The notes below the pieces were generated by a model. It did not search any database and had not been told where the DNA came from. It saw only the letters and a program-made list of their open reading frames with translations. A program made the translations under genes and the position numbers. A DNA stretch of 41,889 nt from Cysteiniphilum halobium (GTDB lineage Bacteria > Pseudomonadota > Gammaproteobacteria > Francisellales > Francisellaceae): positions 1 to 41,889 of the forward strand of contig NZ_QLIU01000004.1 in assembly GCF_003574425.1 (NCBI RefSeq), given 5' to 3'. Positions 19,040 to 28,551 of this stretch are shown here, piece by piece. How positions within the stretch are numbered: position 1 is the stretch's first letter; every line of letters begins with the position of its first letter.

Positions 19040-19903
19040 CTAATTAATCGCATCAATTAATGCTTTAAAGTAACTGGGTAACACGCCACGATCATACCAG
19101 CATAATGAAATTTCATGATCGTAAAACCAATTAGGTTTCAAAATTGCTACCTTGTTCTGATCGCAATACTGCTCAAAAAACTGCTTAGTAACTACCGTGT
19201 AGCCAAGCTCAAAAGCAACTAACTGCGCTAATTGATCCGGGGAGTTGATAAAATGCCGATCTTTGTGTGCAAATGGTAATAAGTTATATTTTGCCAGATA
19301 GGCAAACGTAATATCATCACTGCTGTCAAAATCGATAATATTCTCATTAAGAACAATATCTTTAATCGCCCGTTTTTCCCATGACTTAGGCACAATAAAA
19401 ACATAACGTTCAGGTGACAATGCCTTAGCACACATTTCTTTTGAGACTTGTTTATTATTGACAATGGCCAGATCAACTTGTCCTGTCTTTAATAACTCAT
19501 GTCGCGCCTCAATATCTTGAATCTGCAAATGTAGTCTTAACTGTGGATATAACTTAGCGATGCCTGTCACTACTTTCACAATCCGCGTTTTCATTAAAGT
19601 TGAAGGTGATACGAGTTTTAAAGCAATAATATTATCGCCTTCACTCATATTTAAGCTATGCAAATAACTGTTTTCCAAGTTTTGCATATCATGACAATAT
19701 CTAAGGAGCACCTGCCCTTCTTCGGTAAGTTGCATGCCTTTGCGTGAACGGATAAAAAGGGAGGCGCCAAGCTTTTCTTCAAGCTGCTTTATTCTTTGCG
19801 TTACCGCAGTTTGCGTCAAAAAAAGAGTCTCCGCGGCAGCATGTACTGTTTTGTTTTTCTCAACACTTAAAAAGGCTTGTAGTAAAGGGCTTAGGCGAAT
19901 CAT
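19040..19903 (-). CDS. LysR-family transcriptional regulator
   Basis: This 287-residue regulator has an N-terminal winged helix-turn-helix (about 5-62) with the typical A-A-E-x-L-x-L-T-Q-x-A-V-T-x-R-I-K-Q-L-E run and LGASLFIRSRKGMQLT wing. A periplasmic-binding-type effector domain follows (about 90-285). GGAGT lies upstream of the ATG. LysR proteins usually regulate a neighbouring divergent gene, but here the upstream neighbour rph runs in the same direction and starts 40 bp beyond. The target therefore cannot be guessed from context. The subgroup resembles ArgP-like regulators only loosely. Confidence 0.85.
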   Translation of the reverse strand: MIRLSPLLQAFLSVEKNKTVHAAAETLFLTQTAVTQRIKQLEEKLGASLFIRSRKGMQLTEEGQVLLRYCHDMQNLENSYLHSLNMSEGDNIIALKLVSPSTLMKTRIVKVVTGIAKLYPQLRLHLQIQDIEARHELLKTGQVDLAIVNNKQVSKEMCAKALSPERYVFIVPKSWEKRAIKDIVLNENIIDFDSSDDITFAYLAKYNLLPFAHKDRHFINSPDQLAQLVAFELGYTVVTKQFFEQYCDQNKVAILKPNWFYDHEISLCWYDRGVLPSYFKALIDAIN

Positions 19904-19934
19904 CGTTTTTACTCCAATATTTTTAAGGCGTATA

Positions 19935-19953
19935 CAATACGCCCCTACGGTAG
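19935..19953 (-). repeat. GTAGGGGCGTATTG-type repeat, copy 1
   Basis: Nineteen bases, CTACCGTAGGGGCGTATTG on the minus strand, are identical to the inverted copy at 20711-20729. The two copies bracket rph in opposite orientation. The adjoining bases extend the palindrome (GGCGTATACAATACGCC). The stop codon of rph lies inside this copy. Such GCGTATT palindromes are common intergenic repeats in bacteria. Confidence 0.65.
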
Positions 19954-20661
19954 GCTACGGGTTTGCTGGAAAATTTCATTAATCCCTTTTTTACCCAAAG
20001 CAAGCATTTGTGCAAAATCATCCTCTGAAAAAGGTTTACCCTCAGCCGTTCCCTGAATCTCAATAATGCCACCATCATGTGTCATCACAATATTCATATC
20101 GGTATCAGCATCTGAGTCCTCATCATAATCTAAATCAAGTACTGGTGTTTCTTTATAAACCCCTACTGAAATAGCAGCAACATGCGCTTGAATTGGCTTG
20201 GCGCCTTCTTTAACTAAACCATTTGCTTGCATATATTTCACCGCATCTTCAATTGCAAGACTCGCACCTGTAATTGCAGCAGTTCTTGTACCACCATCGG
20301 CTTGTAACACATCACAGTCCACTTTAATCGTAATCCCTGGAAACTCAGTCAAGTTTACTGCAGCACGCAAAGCACGACCAATTAAACGCTGGATTTCTTG
20401 TGTTCTGCCTGATTGCTTACCTCTTGCTGCTTCCCTATCGATTCTGGAGTGGGTTGAACGTGGTAACATGCCATATTCAGCAGTTAACCAACCTTGATTA
20501 GCATCTTTTAAAAACTTAGGCACTTCTTTTAATACCGATGCATTACATAGTACTTTGGTATCACCAAAAGAAACTAATACTGAGCCTTCTGCATGTTTGG
20601 TAAATTGGTGAACCACCGTCAATTTTCTCATTTCATTTGTTTGTCGTTGACTTGGACGCAT
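19945..20661 (-). CDS. rph: Ribonuclease PH
   Basis: This 238-residue phosphorolytic 3'-5' exoribonuclease trims tRNA 3' ends. The start at [14 protein letters not shown] matches the family start and has AAGGAAAAG upstream; in-frame codons further upstream run into a repeat and are not used here. Family landmarks seen are [14 protein letters not shown] near 25-40, [20 protein letters not shown] near 70-90 with the phosphate-binding arginines, [12 protein letters not shown] near 125-136 and [19 protein letters not shown] near 176-194. The length is normal. The last residues (TRSLP) and the stop are contributed by an intergenic repeat that also occurs inverted upstream, so the terminus may have been replaced by repeat insertion. 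Confidence 0.95.
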   Translation of the reverse strand: MRPSQRQTNEMRKLTVVHQFTKHAEGSVLVSFGDTKVLCNASVLKEVPKFLKDANQGWLTAEYGMLPRSTHSRIDREAARGKQSGRTQEIQRLIGRALRAAVNLTEFPGITIKVDCDVLQADGGTRTAAITGASLAIEDAVKYMQANGLVKEGAKPIQAHVAAISVGVYKETPVLDLDYDEDSDADTDMNIVMTHDGGIIEIQGTAEGKPFSEDDFAQMLALGKKGINEIFQQTRSLP

Positions 20662-20710
20662 TGTTCTTTTCCTTTTATTCTTTTTTGCTCTTCTTTTATT
20701 TATTTCATAG

Positions 20711-20729
20711 CTACCGTAGGGGCGTATTG
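20711..20729 (+). repeat. GTAGGGGCGTATTG-type repeat, copy 2
   Basis: CTACCGTAGGGGCGTATTG, the inverted partner of the copy at 19935-19953. It continues into AATACGTCCC and so forms its own near-perfect palindrome. It lies between mtn and rph, where it could form a hairpin in the transcript. Confidence 0.65.
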
Positions 20730-20760
20730 AATACGTCCCAAGTATGCTCATCACTCTTAC

Positions 20761-21447
20761 TTATAACAATTTGACCAACGATAAAATAAGCGTGGCTGAT
20801 TGCTTAGCTGCTTCTTCAACAAACTGTGGAAAGTCATCCACTGCCTGACCATCTGCCGTATCTGAAATAGCCCGCAATATCACACAAGGTACATTTAGCT
20901 CATGGCATACTAGATTAACACTGGCACCTTCCATCTCAATCGCTTGTGCATTAAAGTGCTGCACAATCATGTCTTTAGCTTCTTTACTATGAATAAACTG
21001 GTCCCCTGTCGCAATAACACCTTCTTTTAAAGTGATACCATACGAATTCGCAACTTCTTTTAACTTAGATGTCAAATTCTGACAAGTTTCTATAAATACT
21101 TTACTGCCTGGAATTTCGCCCTTTTGGCGGCCAAAGGCTGTGATGTCAATATCATGTTGTACTGTCTGTGTTGCAACCACGATATCCCCTACTTGCACAG
21201 CTGTCGCGCCCCCTCCGGCAACACCAGAAAATAGAAGTGCTTTAGCACCAAAATGCTCAATCATCACCGTTGCTGTCAAGGTTGAAAACACTTTGCCGAT
21301 TTTGCTATAGGCGATAATTAACTCATGCCCATGATAATGTCCTAGATAATAGGTATTGTTGGCATACTTTCTAGTCTCATAGGAGTCCAACTTGCTAAGA
21401 ATTGGCGTAATTTCTTCGGGCATTGCCCCCATAATCGCAATTTTCAT
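20761..21447 (-). CDS. mtn: 5'-methylthioadenosine/S-adenosylhomocysteine nucleosidase
   Basis: This 228-residue enzyme cleaves adenine from methylthioadenosine and S-adenosylhomocysteine, feeding methionine salvage and autoinducer-2 precursor formation. The start MKIAIMGAMPEE matches the family; an ATG nine codons upstream is also possible and neither has a clear ribosome site. Catalytic Glu12, the substrate motif QAIEMEGASVNLVC and the catalytic Asp in RAISDTADG are present. FSGVAGGG lies in the nucleoside phosphorylase fold near residue 73. It is followed by rph after 99 bp in the same direction. Confidence 0.93.
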   Translation of the reverse strand: MKIAIMGAMPEEITPILSKLDSYETRKYANNTYYLGHYHGHELIIAYSKIGKVFSTLTATVMIEHFGAKALLFSGVAGGGATAVQVGDIVVATQTVQHDIDITAFGRQKGEIPGSKVFIETCQNLTSKLKEVANSYGITLKEGVIATGDQFIHSKEAKDMIVQHFNAQAIEMEGASVNLVCHELNVPCVILRAISDTADGQAVDDFPQFVEEAAKQSATLILSLVKLL

Positions 21448-21524
21448 TGTTGTTTTTTGATTTGTCTTGGTCATGATTCATGGCAGATACTATACGTAAA
21501 ACATCGTTAATTGACCATAAATAA

Positions 21525-22292
21525 CTAAAACTTAGCATCATAATCAAATGCCGGATGCTTTGATAAGTCTATCACACGATGCGGCGATGGCTTGCCTTGT
21601 TTACCGGTCGATGTCCCACCATCATAAACACGAGCGATCCCCCACTTACCACTCCACACTAAACCATCATGATTATGCCCAAACAAGAGCATATCAATCT
21701 TATGTGCCTTTAGTATTTGGCCTAAATCATCTGAATCTTTTAAGTGGTGAAATGGGCGTGGCGAAAATGGATGGTGATGCAAATAAACCACACGATACGC
21801 TGCATCTTTAACATCCTCATCATGGCATAAGTAATTATCTAAGCGTTGTAATTGCGCCACACCCAACTGCCCTTCGGCAAATAATCGATCATACCAATGA
21901 AGCTCTTCAGCCATCGAATCAAGCCCCAAAAAGGCAATGTTATCAATAATTGTTTTAATCGGATACTGTACATCAATACTGCCATAAAAAGCCTGTTTGA
22001 ATGCAGCAACATAACTACTACAGCCTATTGATCCTGTACCATAATCATGATTACCGGGAATAACAAGCACATGAAATCCGGCGCGTTTCAATCGATTGAT
22101 TTGCGCTAATGCTTCATCATAAGCACCGTCGTTTGTTGCATCTTCAACAATATCACCGGTGATCACAATAATATAATCATCTGCCTTTTCTTTGGTAAAG
22201 ATAATACGCGTAACCAAATCACGCATAACTGAGGATAAATTTTCATAGCCTAAATGCGTATCAGTTAAGTGAATAATCCGTTTCATCATCAA
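21525..22292 (-). CDS. Calcineurin-like metallophosphoesterase (CpdA-like cyclic nucleotide phosphodiesterase)
   Basis: This 255-residue class III phosphodiesterase-type enzyme has all the metal-binding blocks in order: D-T-H near residue 11-13, GDIVED near 46-51, GNHDYG near 80-85, YLHHHPFSP near 170-178 and LLFGHNHDGLVW near 201-212. This set fits CpdA, which hydrolyses cAMP, but related enzymes act on other phosphodiesters. AAGGATTG stands before three consecutive ATG codons; the second or third has better spacing than the first. It is likely soluble and cytosolic. It runs in the same direction as mtn, which starts 77 bp downstream. Confidence 0.8.
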   Translation of the reverse strand: MMMKRIIHLTDTHLGYENLSSVMRDLVTRIIFTKEKADDYIIVITGDIVEDATNDGAYDEALAQINRLKRAGFHVLVIPGNHDYGTGSIGCSSYVAAFKQAFYGSIDVQYPIKTIIDNIAFLGLDSMAEELHWYDRLFAEGQLGVAQLQRLDNYLCHDEDVKDAAYRVVYLHHHPFSPRPFHHLKDSDDLGQILKAHKIDMLLFGHNHDGLVWSGKWGIARVYDGGTSTGKQGKPSPHRVIDLSKHPAFDYDAKF

Positions 22293-22385
22293 TCCTTTTA
22301 TTTATTTTTTGACACAGTTTGATTATAGCTAAACTTTCGATATAAAAAGAAATGTATCGCTAGTCTTGTTAAAATTTCATTGATG

Positions 22386-22482
22386 TACCGATCGGAAATC
22401 ATTTTGCAGTGCTTAGTTGCAAGTTGTCAAAAGTACTCAAAATGCAAAGCAAAAAATTCTGTAAAATGGTTTGTGATGGGTA
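22386..22482. repeat. Short inverted-terminal repeat element (97 bp)
   Basis: The left end TACCGATCGGAAATCATTTT and the inverted right end (ATGGTTTGTGATGGGTA read forward) match the ends of the elements at 14276 and 28552. The middle shares TGCTTAGTTG and AAAATGCAAAGCAA with the 28552 copy. It fills most of the 319-bp gap between the phosphodiesterase gene and priA. I see no convincing gene in the remainder. Confidence 0.6.
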
Positions 22483-22611
22483 TAAAATCAGGCAACGCCG
22501 TTTGAATATGGACAGATTAATCAATATGCTTAACAAAAATCAACATAAGGTTCTACTGCTATCAAGCTTAGATGACATACTGATGAATCGCATGATTAAA
22601 AAATAAGATTT

Positions 22612-24798
22612 ATGACAATTGTTCGCGTCCTAGTGCATGGCCCCTTTGCTGAGGGACTTGATTATCTTTACCCTGTAACACTAACTGCAATTCCCTTCAC
22701 ACGTGTTATCGTCCCGCTTGGCACACGCAAGGTTATCGGTGTGATTAGTGAGATTAATCCAAAAGTGAGTTTTGCTAAGAGTAAACTAAAACCAATTATT
22801 AAAGTACTTGATCATCATGCGCTATTATCAACAAAAGCGATTGATATGATTAAATGGCTAGCAAACTACTATCAATGCACTTTATATCAAAGTTTACGAT
22901 TATCGTTACCAAAACACTATTTGCAAAAAGAACAGCCTGAATGTGCCAAACACATTATTTATACGTTAAATAATACTAATAGCAATGACTTTAAGCTTGC
23001 TAAAAATGCACATAAACAGCATAAAGCATTAGCCTTATTACGTAAACATGGCAGTGTTTCACATGATACTTTTATCACCCATGAGATAACATTGACGACT
23101 ATTAGATCACTCATAAACAAAAAGGTAATTACCCAATCTGAGCACAAACTACCACAAAAAAAACAAGCAGATACACCAATAACATCTCGTACGCTCACTG
23201 ATGCACAGCAAAGCGTTGTCAATACAATTTGTCAGCATCTTCACCACTTTAAAACCTTTTTACTTTTTGGTGTGACAGGAAGTGGTAAAACAGAAGTTTA
23301 TATTGAAGCAATTAAACCTGTTATTCAAAGTGGCAAACAAGCATTGATTTTAGTCCCTGAAATCAACCTCACCCCACAAACTTTGACACGCTTTGAACAA
23401 AACTTTAATGAACCCATTGCCGCTATCCATTCGCAACTGACTGATCAGGCACGCTTTGAGCTGTTTGTTAAAGTACAAAATGCTGAAATTAATATTATTA
23501 TCGCAACACGCTCTGGCCTTTTATTTGACGCACCAAATCTTGGCATGATTATTGTTGACGAAGAGCATGACGCCTCCTACAAGCAACAAAACATCCCCAC
23601 CTATCACGCACGTGATATTGCGATTGTTAAAGCACAAAAGTATAATATTCCAATTATCCTAGGCAGTGGTACACCCTCTTTAGAGAGTTATTACCATGCA
23701 CTAAATAACAAGTATCATTTATTAACCTTAAAAAATCGCGCACTGAATCAGACCAATAATCAAGTGCATATTATTAACTTGCAAAAAAGTAAAACACAAG
23801 CAGGCTTAAGCCCCATATTGATTGATAAAATCAAACAAACTATTGCTAACAATCAACAAGTACTACTGTTTATCAATCGTCGCGGTTTTGCTCATAGCTT
23901 AATCTGTCAGGATTGCGGCTGGTGTGCCCATTGTAATCAATGTGAAAAACCTTATACCTTACACACCAAGCCACAGCATTTGGCATGCCATTTTTGCGGT
24001 AAGGCACGTGAAATTATCCTGCAATGCCCCAACTGCCAATCACATAATTTAGCTGATATTGGTCATGGTACCGAGAAATTAGAAGACGAGCTTGCTATAT
24101 TATTACCAAAGGCTAACATTGCGCGCTTAGATCGCAGTTCCACACAAAAAAAAGGCACTCTTGAAGGGATGATTAATGACATCAAATCACAGCATATTGA
24201 TATTATTGTTGGCACACAGATGATTGCCAAAGGTCATGACTTTCAAAACGTAAGTCTTGCTGGCATTATCAATGCTGATGCTGGTTTTTACAGTCAAGAT
24301 TTTCATGCCGTTGAGAAAACGGCACAATTAATTATCCAAGTCGCTGGTAGAACAGGGCGTGGCAATAAGCCGGGAGATGTTTATATCCAAACATATCAAC
24401 CAGACAATCCTTTATTGCAACTCATTTTACAAGCAGACTATGAGAAATTTTTAACACATACCCTTGAAATACGTAAGCTTTTACACTACCCACCCTTCTC
24501 CTATCAAACATATATTTACGCCCAGGCCAGTAAGACACAGACTTGCACACATGCTTTACAGCAACTTAATCTTGCACTTTTAAAATGCAATGAACTCAAG
24601 AAACTACACTGTCAAATTTCACATGTATTACCGGCAATTAATATTAAGCAAGCAGGAAATTATCGCTTTATGTTGATGTTAACCGCTAATACACGCAAGC
24701 AATTGCAACAACTACTAAATTCCGTTAGTAGTGCCATCAATCTTGCGCGCAAGAAAGTTAAGATCACGATTGACGTTGACCCAATGGATATAAAATAA
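22612..24798 (+). CDS. priA: Primosomal protein N' (PriA helicase)
   Basis: This 728-residue 3'-5' DNA helicase restarts collapsed replication forks by loading the DnaB machinery. The N-terminal 3'-DNA-binding domain starts IVRVLVHGPFAEGLDYLYP. The helicase core has Walker A GVTGSGKTEVY near residues 220-230, the DEEHD box near 318-322 and RDRSSTQKK-like and GTQMIAKGHDF motifs further on. The zinc region between the helicase lobes has eight cysteines, CQDCGWCAHCNQC and CHFCGK followed by CPNC. AGRTGRG closes the core. The length is normal. It is preceded by a repeat element and convergent with pckA. Confidence 0.96.
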   Translation: MTIVRVLVHGPFAEGLDYLYPVTLTAIPFTRVIVPLGTRKVIGVISEINPKVSFAKSKLKPIIKVLDHHALLSTKAIDMIKWLANYYQCTLYQSLRLSLPKHYLQKEQPECAKHIIYTLNNTNSNDFKLAKNAHKQHKALALLRKHGSVSHDTFITHEITLTTIRSLINKKVITQSEHKLPQKKQADTPITSRTLTDAQQSVVNTICQHLHHFKTFLLFGVTGSGKTEVYIEAIKPVIQSGKQALILVPEINLTPQTLTRFEQNFNEPIAAIHSQLTDQARFELFVKVQNAEINIIIATRSGLLFDAPNLGMIIVDEEHDASYKQQNIPTYHARDIAIVKAQKYNIPIILGSGTPSLESYYHALNNKYHLLTLKNRALNQTNNQVHIINLQKSKTQAGLSPILIDKIKQTIANNQQVLLFINRRGFAHSLICQDCGWCAHCNQCEKPYTLHTKPQHLACHFCGKAREIILQCPNCQSHNLADIGHGTEKLEDELAILLPKANIARLDRSSTQKKGTLEGMINDIKSQHIDIIVGTQMIAKGHDFQNVSLAGIINADAGFYSQDFHAVEKTAQLIIQVAGRTGRGNKPGDVYIQTYQPDNPLLQLILQADYEKFLTHTLEIRKLLHYPPFSYQTYIYAQASKTQTCTHALQQLNLALLKCNELKKLHCQISHVLPAINIKQAGNYRFMLMLTANTRKQLQQLLNSVSSAINLARKKVKITIDVDPMDIK

Positions 24799-24903
24799 CT
24801 TTTAGAAAATTGATGTCATTTAATGCATAGTCCCAGCTAAGATACAAGCTTAATAAAAATCCAAATAGGCTATAAATGGTCTCGTTTATTATGTTCTTAT
24901 TTT

Positions 24904-24933
24904 GCCTTGTTTTACCATTTATTAAACCAAGGC
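24904..24933. other. Hairpin overlapping the pckA stop
   Basis: GCCTTG (24904-24909) pairs with CAAGGC (24928-24933), extended by four of five inner pairs, with an AT-rich loop holding the pckA stop codon. No T-run follows on either strand, so a classical intrinsic terminator is not supported. It may only reduce read-through between convergent priA and pckA. Confidence 0.3.
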
Positions 24934-26541
24934 ATCACACTTTGGGCCGTATTGCTCATACTTTTTACCCAAGTCATTATTTGTAAACTTCTTAAAGTTT
25001 TTGACAAACATCTCAGCAAGCTTTTGATATTGTGCATCATAAGCATCTTTATCCGTCCATGTATTACGAGGGTTTAAAATATTGCTATCAACATCATGTA
25101 AGACTTGCGGAATCTCAAAACCAAATACCTCATCTTTGCGTAACTGAGCTTGATCAATCGAACTATCAAGTACTGCATCAATAATTGCACGTGTATCTTT
25201 GATCGAAATACGATGACCTTTGCCATAGCCACCACCAGTCCAGCCTGTATTAACCAAATAAGCACTTGCACCATGTTCTAGCATTTTCTTGCCTAGAATT
25301 TCAGCGTATTTTGTTGGATGAAGTAACAAAAACGGCTGACCAAAACATGATGAAAATACCGCCGTTGGCTCTTTCACACCTAGCTCAGTGCCCGCAACTT
25401 TTGCCGTATAACCCGATAAGAACTGATACATTGCCTGCTCAATCGATAGCTTTGACACTGGTGGCAATACACCATAAGCATCACAAGTTAAGAAAATAAT
25501 CTTGGTTGGGTGTCCTGCTTTAGATACAGGTTTAACAATATTATCAATATGATAAATAGGATAAGAAACACGCGTATTCTCAGTTTTGGCATTAGATGAA
25601 AAATCAATGGTTTTGTCATCATTTAACACAACGTTTTCAAGTAACGCATCACGGCGAATTGCATGATAAATATCTGGCTCATTTTCTTCAGATAGATTAA
25701 TGGTTTTAGCATAACAGCCACCTTCTAAATTGAAGATGCCATCATGATCCCAACCATGTTCATCATCACCAATAAGTTGACGTTTTGGATCCGCTGACAG
25801 CGTTGTCTTACCAGTACCTGACAAGCCAAAGAATAATGCTGAATCACCTTTTTTTCCAACATTTGCAGAACAATGAAAAGAACCAATTTCCTGCAATGGC
25901 AAGAAGTAATTCATCATTGAAAAAATACCCTTTTTGATCTCACCACCGTACCATGTCCCACCAATTAAAGTCATGTGCTCAGAGATATTGAATGCAACGA
26001 ACGTCTCTGAATTTAGACCCCACTTTTGATAATCTTCACATTTTGTCTTACATGCATTTAAAATCGTCCAATCAGGTGTGAAGTTTTTAAGCTCATCTGC
26101 CGTTGGGCGAATAAACATATTTTTAAAAAAATGAGCCATCCATGCAACTTCTGTGACCAAGCGCACAGACAATCGTGTTTCAGGGTTAGCACCACAAAAA
26201 CCATCCATGACATAAAGCTTTTTATCATTTAGCTGTGTTGTTGCCAATGTTTTTAAATGCTGCCAGCTTTCAATAGATAGTGGCTTATTATCCGAACCAT
26301 CTTTTGCCCACCAGACATTTTTCTTTGCTTCAGCAGTTTCAACAATAAATTTGTCTTTTGGCGAGCGACCAGTATACTTACCAGTATCTACGGCCACAGC
26401 ACCAGTAGCTGTTTCAATACCCTTTTCATACCCTTGAGCAATTGCTGAGGTTTCGTGATCATACAAGCCTTCAAAAGAAATATTGTGAAATATTTCTTTT
26501 GTTTCATTAATTCCACATTTTTTCAGCTGAAAAAGTAGCAT
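24922..26541 (-). CDS. pckA: Phosphoenolpyruvate carboxykinase (ATP)
   Basis: This 539-residue enzyme converts oxaloacetate and ATP to phosphoenolpyruvate, the first committed step of gluconeogenesis. The start [15 protein letters not shown] is chosen because GGAG lies about eleven bases upstream and a good promoter lies just beyond; a longer in-frame reading would overlap that promoter. Seen are the R-S-P-K-D-K-F block near 59-65, the oxaloacetate site [12 protein letters not shown] near 135-146, the metal-binding [12 protein letters not shown] near 222-233, the P-loop [14 protein letters not shown] (239-252) and GDDEHGW (258-264). The length fits the ATP-dependent family. It stands alone, divergent from glnS. 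Confidence 0.96.
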   Translation of the reverse strand: MLLFQLKKCGINETKEIFHNISFEGLYDHETSAIAQGYEKGIETATGAVAVDTGKYTGRSPKDKFIVETAEAKKNVWWAKDGSDNKPLSIESWQHLKTLATTQLNDKKLYVMDGFCGANPETRLSVRLVTEVAWMAHFFKNMFIRPTADELKNFTPDWTILNACKTKCEDYQKWGLNSETFVAFNISEHMTLIGGTWYGGEIKKGIFSMMNYFLPLQEIGSFHCSANVGKKGDSALFFGLSGTGKTTLSADPKRQLIGDDEHGWDHDGIFNLEGGCYAKTINLSEENEPDIYHAIRRDALLENVVLNDDKTIDFSSNAKTENTRVSYPIYHIDNIVKPVSKAGHPTKIIFLTCDAYGVLPPVSKLSIEQAMYQFLSGYTAKVAGTELGVKEPTAVFSSCFGQPFLLLHPTKYAEILGKKMLEHGASAYLVNTGWTGGGYGKGHRISIKDTRAIIDAVLDSSIDQAQLRKDEVFGFEIPQVLHDVDSNILNPRNTWTDKDAYDAQYQKLAEMFVKNFKKFTNNDLGKKYEQYGPKCDALV

Positions 26542-26574
26542 TTTTGTAAATTCTCCATTGTTTTGTGCATAAAT

Positions 26575-26603
26575 ATAATAATATGCTAAATAAAAATGAA
26601 CAA
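26575..26603 (-). promoter_or_regulatory. Predicted pckA promoter
   Basis: On the minus strand TTGTTC (26598-26603), 17-bp spacer, TATTAT (26575-26580); four and five matches to the sigma70 boxes. The -10 lies about 33 bp before the chosen pckA start. Confidence 0.55.
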
Positions 26604-26637
26604 CCCACACTGACCAACTTTATCGAATTTTTATTCG

Positions 26638-26672
26638 CTTTATCAAGCTTGCTATTGAGCTCACTGATAAAG
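26638..26672. promoter_or_regulatory. Inverted repeat at the glnS promoter
   Basis: CTTTATCA (26638-26645) and TGATAAAG (26665-26672) are perfect 8-bp inverted arms separated by 19 bp. They bracket the -35 box of the predicted glnS promoter, a common placement for an operator. No regulator can be named. Confidence 0.35.
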
Positions 26673-26683
26673 CAATTTACAAT
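26655..26683 (+). promoter_or_regulatory. Predicted glnS promoter
   Basis: TTGAGC (26655-26660), 17-bp spacer, TACAAT (26678-26683); the boxes match sigma70 at four and five positions. The -10 lies about 35 bp before the start codon. Confidence 0.55.
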
Positions 26684-26718
26684 AATCACCGTTAACCAAA
26701 TTAAAATCCGAGTAACCA

Positions 26719-28377
26719 ATGTCTGAAACTGCACATAAGACCAATTTTATACGTAATATTATCGACACAGACCTTGCTGAAAATAAAACGCACGGCAAAG
26801 TTATCACACGCTTCCCACCAGAACCAAATGGCTACCTGCACATTGGGCATGCCAAATCAATTTGCCTGAATTTTGGTTTGGCACTGGACTATCAAAAAGG
26901 GCCTTGCCATCTACGCTTTGATGACACCAATCCAGCTAATGAAGAAACAGAGTTTGTTGCAGCGATTAAAGAAGATATAAAATGGCTTGGATTTGACTGG
27001 GGAAGTCACCTCTTCTACGCCTCTGATTACTTTGAAACATTTTATGCTCTAGCAATCAAACTGATTAAAGATGGTCATGCCTATGTCTGTGATTTAACAG
27101 CTGATGAAGTACGCACCTATCGTGGTACACTTACTGAAAAAGGCAAAGATAGCCCATATCGCAACCGTAGCGTTGAAGAAAATTTACAAAAGCTTGAACA
27201 AATGCGTCAAGGACGCTTTGATGAGGGTTCTTGTACACTACGCGCCAAAATTGACATGAGCTCAGGCAATATCAATATGCGCGACCCAGCCCTTTATCGG
27301 ATTAAAAAAATTACGCACCCACATACGGGGGAGCGTTGGTGTATTTATCCGATGTATGATTTTGCACACGCCGCCTCTGACGCCATTGAGAAAATCACAC
27401 ACTCGCTCTGCACGCTTGAGTTTCAAGACCATCGCCCATTATATGATTGGGTTGTCGAAAAATGTGGCTTTACAAACAAACCACAACAAATTGAATTCTC
27501 ACGCTTGAATTTGAACTACACCATTACCAGCAAACGCAAACTAAAGTACCTTGTTGAACATAAGCTTGTTTCTGGCTGGGATGATCCAAGAATGCCAACC
27601 ATTCGTGGATTGCGCCGCCGCGGTGTGACACCCTCTGCTATCCGTCGTCTTGTTGAGCTTGTTGGCATTTCAAAACAAGACTCTATTACTGATTACAGTT
27701 TATTTGAGGAGGTTATTCGTGATGATTTAAATCAAACTGCTGAGCGTCGAAATGCCGTATTGAAGCCATTATTGGTTGAAATTGATAATCTAGAAAATGA
27801 AGTACTAAATGTACCAAATCACCCACAAAATCCTGACTTTGGACGCAGAGATATCACAATATCAAATCATATTTACATTGAATATGATGATTTCATGGAG
27901 CAATTAGAGAAAGGGCATAAAAAACTATCTTTAAATGGACGCGCACGTTTATTAAATGCTTATGTTATCGAATGCTACGATCTTGAGAGAGACCACTTAG
28001 GTCATATTACTAAACTTAAATGCCGCTATTTACCCGAAACATTAGGCGGCAAAAAACCAAATGATGGCATTAAACCACAAGGAATATTGCACTGGGTTGA
28101 CGCTAATCATTGCGTCAATGCTGAGATTAGACAATATGATCGGTTGTTTAAGTGTGAAAATCCAGGTGCACTAGAAAATCTAGAGCAAGGCTTAAATCCA
28201 CACTCGTTGGTTATTGTGAATAATGCCAAGCTTGAAGCTTCCTTAGCACAAACTATACACGATATGCGTTTTCAATTTAATCGTTTGGGTTATTTTTGCG
28301 CTGATCAACGTGATCACAGCGCCCAGAACTTTGTATTTAACCAAATCGTTAATCTCAAAGACACTTGGGCAAATTGA
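26719..28377 (+). CDS. glnS: Glutaminyl-tRNA synthetase
   Basis: This 552-residue class I aminoacyl-tRNA synthetase charges tRNA-Gln directly. Its presence argues for gammaproteobacterial-type direct glutaminylation. PPEPNGYLHIGHAKS gives the HIGH motif at residues 41-44, and ITSKRKLKYLV holds the KMSKS-like loop. The catalytic domain (about 25-335) is followed by two beta-barrel anticodon-binding domains (about 340-552). YPMYDFAHAASDAIE and LEFQDHRPLYDW are typical GlnRS blocks. The length matches the E. coli enzyme. It is divergent from pckA, with a predicted promoter of its own. Confidence 0.97.
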   Translation: MSETAHKTNFIRNIIDTDLAENKTHGKVITRFPPEPNGYLHIGHAKSICLNFGLALDYQKGPCHLRFDDTNPANEETEFVAAIKEDIKWLGFDWGSHLFYASDYFETFYALAIKLIKDGHAYVCDLTADEVRTYRGTLTEKGKDSPYRNRSVEENLQKLEQMRQGRFDEGSCTLRAKIDMSSGNINMRDPALYRIKKITHPHTGERWCIYPMYDFAHAASDAIEKITHSLCTLEFQDHRPLYDWVVEKCGFTNKPQQIEFSRLNLNYTITSKRKLKYLVEHKLVSGWDDPRMPTIRGLRRRGVTPSAIRRLVELVGISKQDSITDYSLFEEVIRDDLNQTAERRNAVLKPLLVEIDNLENEVLNVPNHPQNPDFGRRDITISNHIYIEYDDFMEQLEKGHKKLSLNGRARLLNAYVIECYDLERDHLGHITKLKCRYLPETLGGKKPNDGIKPQGILHWVDANHCVNAEIRQYDRLFKCENPGALENLEQGLNPHSLVIVNNAKLEASLAQTIHDMRFQFNRLGYFCADQRDHSAQNFVFNQIVNLKDTWAN

Positions 28378-28551
28378 AGTAAACTTACAGCCATTTCATT
28401 ATTTTCGGTTGATTTTAATTATAAAAGCATTTATAAATACTGCCAGAGCGGAAGAGGTCAAACATGAAATCTAGAAAGCTGATTATAGATCAATACTTAA
28501 ATTGCAAGCTATATCAGCTTTATTGATCTCTCATATAGCTTCTGACTCTTA

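Noticed and set aside
22409-22606. 65-residue open frame before priA
   Set aside because: It begins inside the repeat element, and the matching region of the 28552 copy does not keep the frame.
28464-28526. 20-codon open frame with a GAAGAGG ribosome site after glnS
   Set aside because: Too short to support, no attenuator structure or downstream coupling seen; kept only as a possible leader peptide.
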